Source: Alcanivorax jadensis T9
GTDB taxonomy: Bacteria; Pseudomonadota; Gammaproteobacteria; Pseudomonadales; Alcanivoracaceae
Assembly: GCF_000756655.1 (NCBI RefSeq)
Contig: NZ_ARXU01000013.1
Coordinates: forward strand, 40,721 to 104,720
Length of the DNA: 64,000 nucleotides
Direction of reading: 5' to 3'
The notes under the pieces were generated by a model. That model made no database searches. It had not been told where the DNA came from and saw only the letters and a list, made by a program, of their open reading frames with translations. Within the stretch, counting starts at the first letter, position 1. Every line of letters begins with the position of its first letter. The position numbers and the translations under genes are program-made. Of the stretch, positions 61,459 to 64,000 are shown piece after piece.

Positions 61459-63543
61459 ATGCGAAGCCGTATTTTTCTGACAGTGTGTCTGTTGGTTTCC
61501 CTGTTGACAGGTTGTGACAAGGAGCCAGGAGTCGGCGAAGTCGTCAGCACCTTCAACAACTATGAAGAAACCGGCGATTTGCCTGCCTTGCAGGAGCGAG
61601 GCTATATCCGTCTTTTGGCTCCCCGTTTCGATGAGCCCTCCGGCCTGCCCCGGGAGGGTGTTCCTGCCAGAGAATATCAGGCCCAGGCCGAGGCGTTTGT
61701 CAGGCACCTGGGGCTGCAGCCCCGCTGGGTCTACGCGGAAAGTTTTGCGGAGCTGGGTGCACTCATCAATGCGGGTGCTGCCGACGTTATCGTGACGAAC
61801 TATTCGGTGACCAAAGACCGACAGAAAACCCTGGCATTCTCAACCCCGGTAAATGCAGTGCAGGAGAAGCTGGTTGTGCCTGCAGAGAAGGCAGACCTGA
61901 CTCTGACCAAGCTGAAAAACCTGACTATTTCGGTCCCGGAAGGGACCTCTTACCAGGAAACCGCAGAAAAACTGGCGCGCCGGCATGACAACATTTCGGT
62001 GGACATTCTGGATGCCAACCTTTCCGACGAAGAACTGGTTGAGGGAGTGGAATCAGGAGAATTGGCTGCCACTATTATCGACAGCAACATGCTGGATGTT
62101 CTCATCAGCCCTGATGGCGAGGCAGCTATCGGCCCGGTGGTGAACCGTAAACGGCGCATCGCCTGGGCAGTGAGGCAGGACAGTACCGAGCTGCTGGATC
62201 GCATCAACCAGTACATAACCAGTGAGCGGGTTATATCTTCTGTCAAAGAACAAGAAAAGCGTGACTGGTCGGCGATCAAGGAGCACGGCGTTCTGCGAGT
62301 CATTACCTCCAACAATCCCGCCAGTTATTTCATGTGGCGTGGGGAGTTGATGGGGTTTGATTACGACTTGATCAACGATTTTGCCAAGAAGCATCGGCTG
62401 AGAGTGAGTGTCGTTGTCCGAGACAGCCCTTCAGCTATGTTCGCGGCGTTACAGGTCGGGGAGGGAGATGTCATTGCGGCTTCCATGACCGTTACCGAGG
62501 ATCGCCAGAAACAGGGCTGGATGTTCAGTGATCGTTATTTGGAAGTAAACGAGCAATTGATCGGCCGTTCCGATGAAGCGCCGCTGGAAAACATCGGCCA
62601 GTTGGCCGGTCGTACCGTAGCCGTCAACCCTGAAACCGCCTATTACGATACCCTGCAGAAACTCCGAGAGAGTGATTTTCCCTTCATCGTTCAGGAGGTG
62701 CCGGGCGCCAGCACCGAGATGCTGATTAATGCTGTCGCCAATGGCGAATATGATCTGACCATGGCCGATAGTCATCTGGCCGCCATGGAGTCCACCTACC
62801 GGGAAGATATTGCGGTGTTGTTTGAATTCGAACCCGCCAAGGAAATTGGCTGGGGGCTGCGACCTGAACAGCAGGCGCTGGAAGAGCAGCTTAATAGCTA
62901 CATCGCCCGCCATTACCGCGGCCTGAACTACAACATCACCTATAACCGCTACTTCCGCGAGAAAAAAACCATCAATACCCACGAGGCCTATCGCGTTGGA
63001 TTGGGGAAAGCGATTTCTCCCTACGACGAGTTGGTAAAAAGCGAAGCCCTTAAATATGGGCTGGATTGGCGTCTGATTACCTCGCAGATGTACCAGGAAA
63101 GCCGGTTCAATCCCAAGGCGCGCTCGTTTGCCGGGGCGCAGGGCTTGTTACAAGTGATGCCGCGTACCGGGCGGCAACTCGGGTATAGCAACCTGACTCG
63201 ACCAGAGAACGGAGTGGCGGCAGGTGTGGCCTATATGGACTGGCTGGAACAGCGTTTCCCGGCACGTCTGGACCTGGCGGAGAAGCTGTATTTTACTCTG
63301 GCTGCCTACAACGCCGGGCACGGCCATGTGGAAGACGCACGCCGCTTGGCGGAACGTCTGGGCAAGGATCCGGATAAATGGTTCGGCAACGTGGAAGAGG
63401 CCATGCTGTTACTTTCCCGGCCGGAGTACGCCCGTCAGGCTCGCTACGGCTATGTGCGCGGGGCCGAGCCGGTGAAATATGTCCGGCAGATCAAGAACCG
63501 TTATCTGGGCTATGTGTCGGCGCTGGAGGAAGAAGAGGGCTAA
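61459..63543 (+). CDS. MltF-like lytic transglycosylase with two solute-binding domains
   Basis: A 694-residue lipoprotein (LLTGC lipobox, Cys19). Two consecutive SBP_bac_3 domains, residues about 45-270 (GYIRLLAPRF..., NYSVTKDRQKTLAFSTPV) and 278-505 (GVLRVITSNNPASYFMWRGELMGFDYDLI, SMTVTEDRQKQGWMFSDRY), precede a Slt domain at 525-650 with catalytic Glu547 (MYQESRFNPKARSFAGAQGLLQVMP) and AAYNAGHGHV. Cleaves peptidoglycan to anhydromuropeptides. E. coli MltF has only one SBP domain and about 500 residues, so this is an enlarged form. Promoter not clear. Confidence 0.88.
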   Translation: MRSRIFLTVCLLVSLLTGCDKEPGVGEVVSTFNNYEETGDLPALQERGYIRLLAPRFDEPSGLPREGVPAREYQAQAEAFVRHLGLQPRWVYAESFAELGALINAGAADVIVTNYSVTKDRQKTLAFSTPVNAVQEKLVVPAEKADLTLTKLKNLTISVPEGTSYQETAEKLARRHDNISVDILDANLSDEELVEGVESGELAATIIDSNMLDVLISPDGEAAIGPVVNRKRRIAWAVRQDSTELLDRINQYITSERVISSVKEQEKRDWSAIKEHGVLRVITSNNPASYFMWRGELMGFDYDLINDFAKKHRLRVSVVVRDSPSAMFAALQVGEGDVIAASMTVTEDRQKQGWMFSDRYLEVNEQLIGRSDEAPLENIGQLAGRTVAVNPETAYYDTLQKLRESDFPFIVQEVPGASTEMLINAVANGEYDLTMADSHLAAMESTYREDIAVLFEFEPAKEIGWGLRPEQQALEEQLNSYIARHYRGLNYNITYNRYFREKKTINTHEAYRVGLGKAISPYDELVKSEALKYGLDWRLITSQMYQESRFNPKARSFAGAQGLLQVMPRTGRQLGYSNLTRPENGVAAGVAYMDWLEQRFPARLDLAEKLYFTLAAYNAGHGHVEDARRLAERLGKDPDKWFGNVEEAMLLLSRPEYARQARYGYVRGAEPVKYVRQIKNRYLGYVSALEEEEG

Positions 63544-63659
63544 CCGTTTGTGCAGCCCATGCTGAAAACTCTGTAAATGGATATTTTACAAAGTCGCCAT
63601 GGAAAAGTGTCTTGGCAGCCCCATGATAAGGGGTACCCATTCATTGAAAGGAGATTGTG

Positions 63660-63947
63660 ATGGATCGCAATGCTTTCATCGAAAAGATTAAAGGTAAGCT
63701 GAACGAGCTGGATAATGAATTCGACCAGTTGCAAGTCAAGGCGGACCAAGCCAGTGAAGATGTTCGCCACAAGTGGGAAAGCCGTAAGCTGGAACTGAAA
63801 GAAAAACGTCAGGAACTGGCGGCGCGGCTGGATGAAGTCCGTAATGATAGCAACGCGCGCTGGGAAGATGTAAAAGCCAGTGTGGAAAAAACCTGGGATA
63901 GCACCTTGGAAGGCCTTAAGGACATCAAAAACAACCTTTTGAAATAA
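63660..63947 (+). CDS. Small coiled-coil stress-response-like protein
   Basis: A 95-residue highly helical, charged protein (MDRNAFIEKIKGKLNELDNE start; heptad runs through KELKEKRQELAARLDEVRND; late ARWEDVKASVEKTWDSTLEGL). The pattern resembles the sll1863-type stress response family, in which AWEDLKxGVDxAWDEL occurs near the C-terminus; this is from memory. No signal or membrane helix. AAAGGAG precedes the ATG by 5-6 bases. The last 53 bases of the window after it hold nothing that I can support. Confidence 0.72.
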   Translation: MDRNAFIEKIKGKLNELDNEFDQLQVKADQASEDVRHKWESRKLELKEKRQELAARLDEVRNDSNARWEDVKASVEKTWDSTLEGLKDIKNNLLK

Positions 63948-64000
63948 TTCCCAGTAACACTCGTTACGTCTGATTGGAAAAAGCGCGCCAACCTTGTTGG

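Overview
The window reads as a chromosomal segment of a marine-type gammaproteobacterium close to Alcanivorax/Pseudomonas. This is an inference from protein similarity recalled from memory (Dcd, Hda, SthA, EpmC, RlmM, TusA, Mrp), from gene order (purN-purM-DUF2066-hda and YihY-ArsC-WrbA-DUF2069 blocks known from Pseudomonas) and from moderately high GC. Genes are dense on both strands. I see no rRNA, no CRISPR array, no complete insertion sequence and no prophage. There is one tRNA, tRNA-Thr(CGU).

Layout. 1-7.9 kb: a SIMPL lipoprotein, apbC/mrp, dcd, then the purM-purN-DUF3108-DUF3108 unit divergent from DUF2066-hda. 8.0-12.5 kb: a 1482-residue CSLREA-type surface protein that looks like two secreted proteins joined end to end. 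12.4-16.6 kb: LapA-like protein, SthA transhydrogenase, Smr protein, PilZ protein, a 52-residue basic/acidic protein and a tandem thioredoxin-fold GST-like protein. 16.8-20.3 kb: a two-gene beta-oxidation operon (thiolase plus hydratase/dehydrogenase). 20.3-25.7 kb: VOC protein, PPK2 kinase with Na/phosphate transporter, response regulator, AraC regulator, purU. 25.8-33.1 kb: outer-membrane protein, rlmM, an AmpG-like transporter, tusA, an unrecognised protein, a GGCT-like protein, MATE exporter and epmC. 33.3-40.4 kb: a tightly overlapped minus-strand cluster DUF2069-RDD-SpoIIM-DUF4129-DUF4350-MoxR-DUF58. 40.4-45.8 kb: wrbA, arsC-like, YihY, acylphosphatase, alpha/beta hydrolase, class I fumarase. 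45.8-51.4 kb: lipoprotein, MMPL/RND transporter with SRPBCC protein, AraC regulator. 51.5-55.7 kb: tRNA-Thr, a 4-hydroxybutyryl-CoA dehydratase/HpaB-family enzyme, msrB-msrA, an AMACR-like CoA-transferase-fold enzyme. 55.7-64 kb: lipoprotein, ceramidase-fold protein, OmpA-like protein plus calcium-type TSP3-repeat lipoprotein, a double-SBP MltF-like lytic transglycosylase and a small coiled-coil protein.

How the parts relate. Many genes serve core metabolism (purine synthesis, one-carbon, beta-oxidation, TCA, redox balance). A second theme is the envelope: CSLREA protein, OmpA/TSP3 pair, MltF, MATE, RND, the MoxR-centred membrane cluster and several lipoproteins. PPK2 and the Na/Pi carrier form a phosphate/polyphosphate pair.

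Intergenic space is rich in small palindromic repeats, mostly at 3' ends: two 160-bp elements with 37-bp terminal inverted repeats and a GC-rich central hairpin, a 266-bp nested palindrome, and several GTAGGAGC-, GTTGGAGC-, GGTGGATTA- and CACAGAG-type inverted repeats. The most unusual signals are the fused CSLREA protein, the terminal-repeat elements that supply stop codons to flanking convergent genes, an orphan LexA-type box overlapping a good sigma-70 promoter in a gene-free interval, and the MoxR cluster. All functions are inferred from sequence reading only; no search was run.
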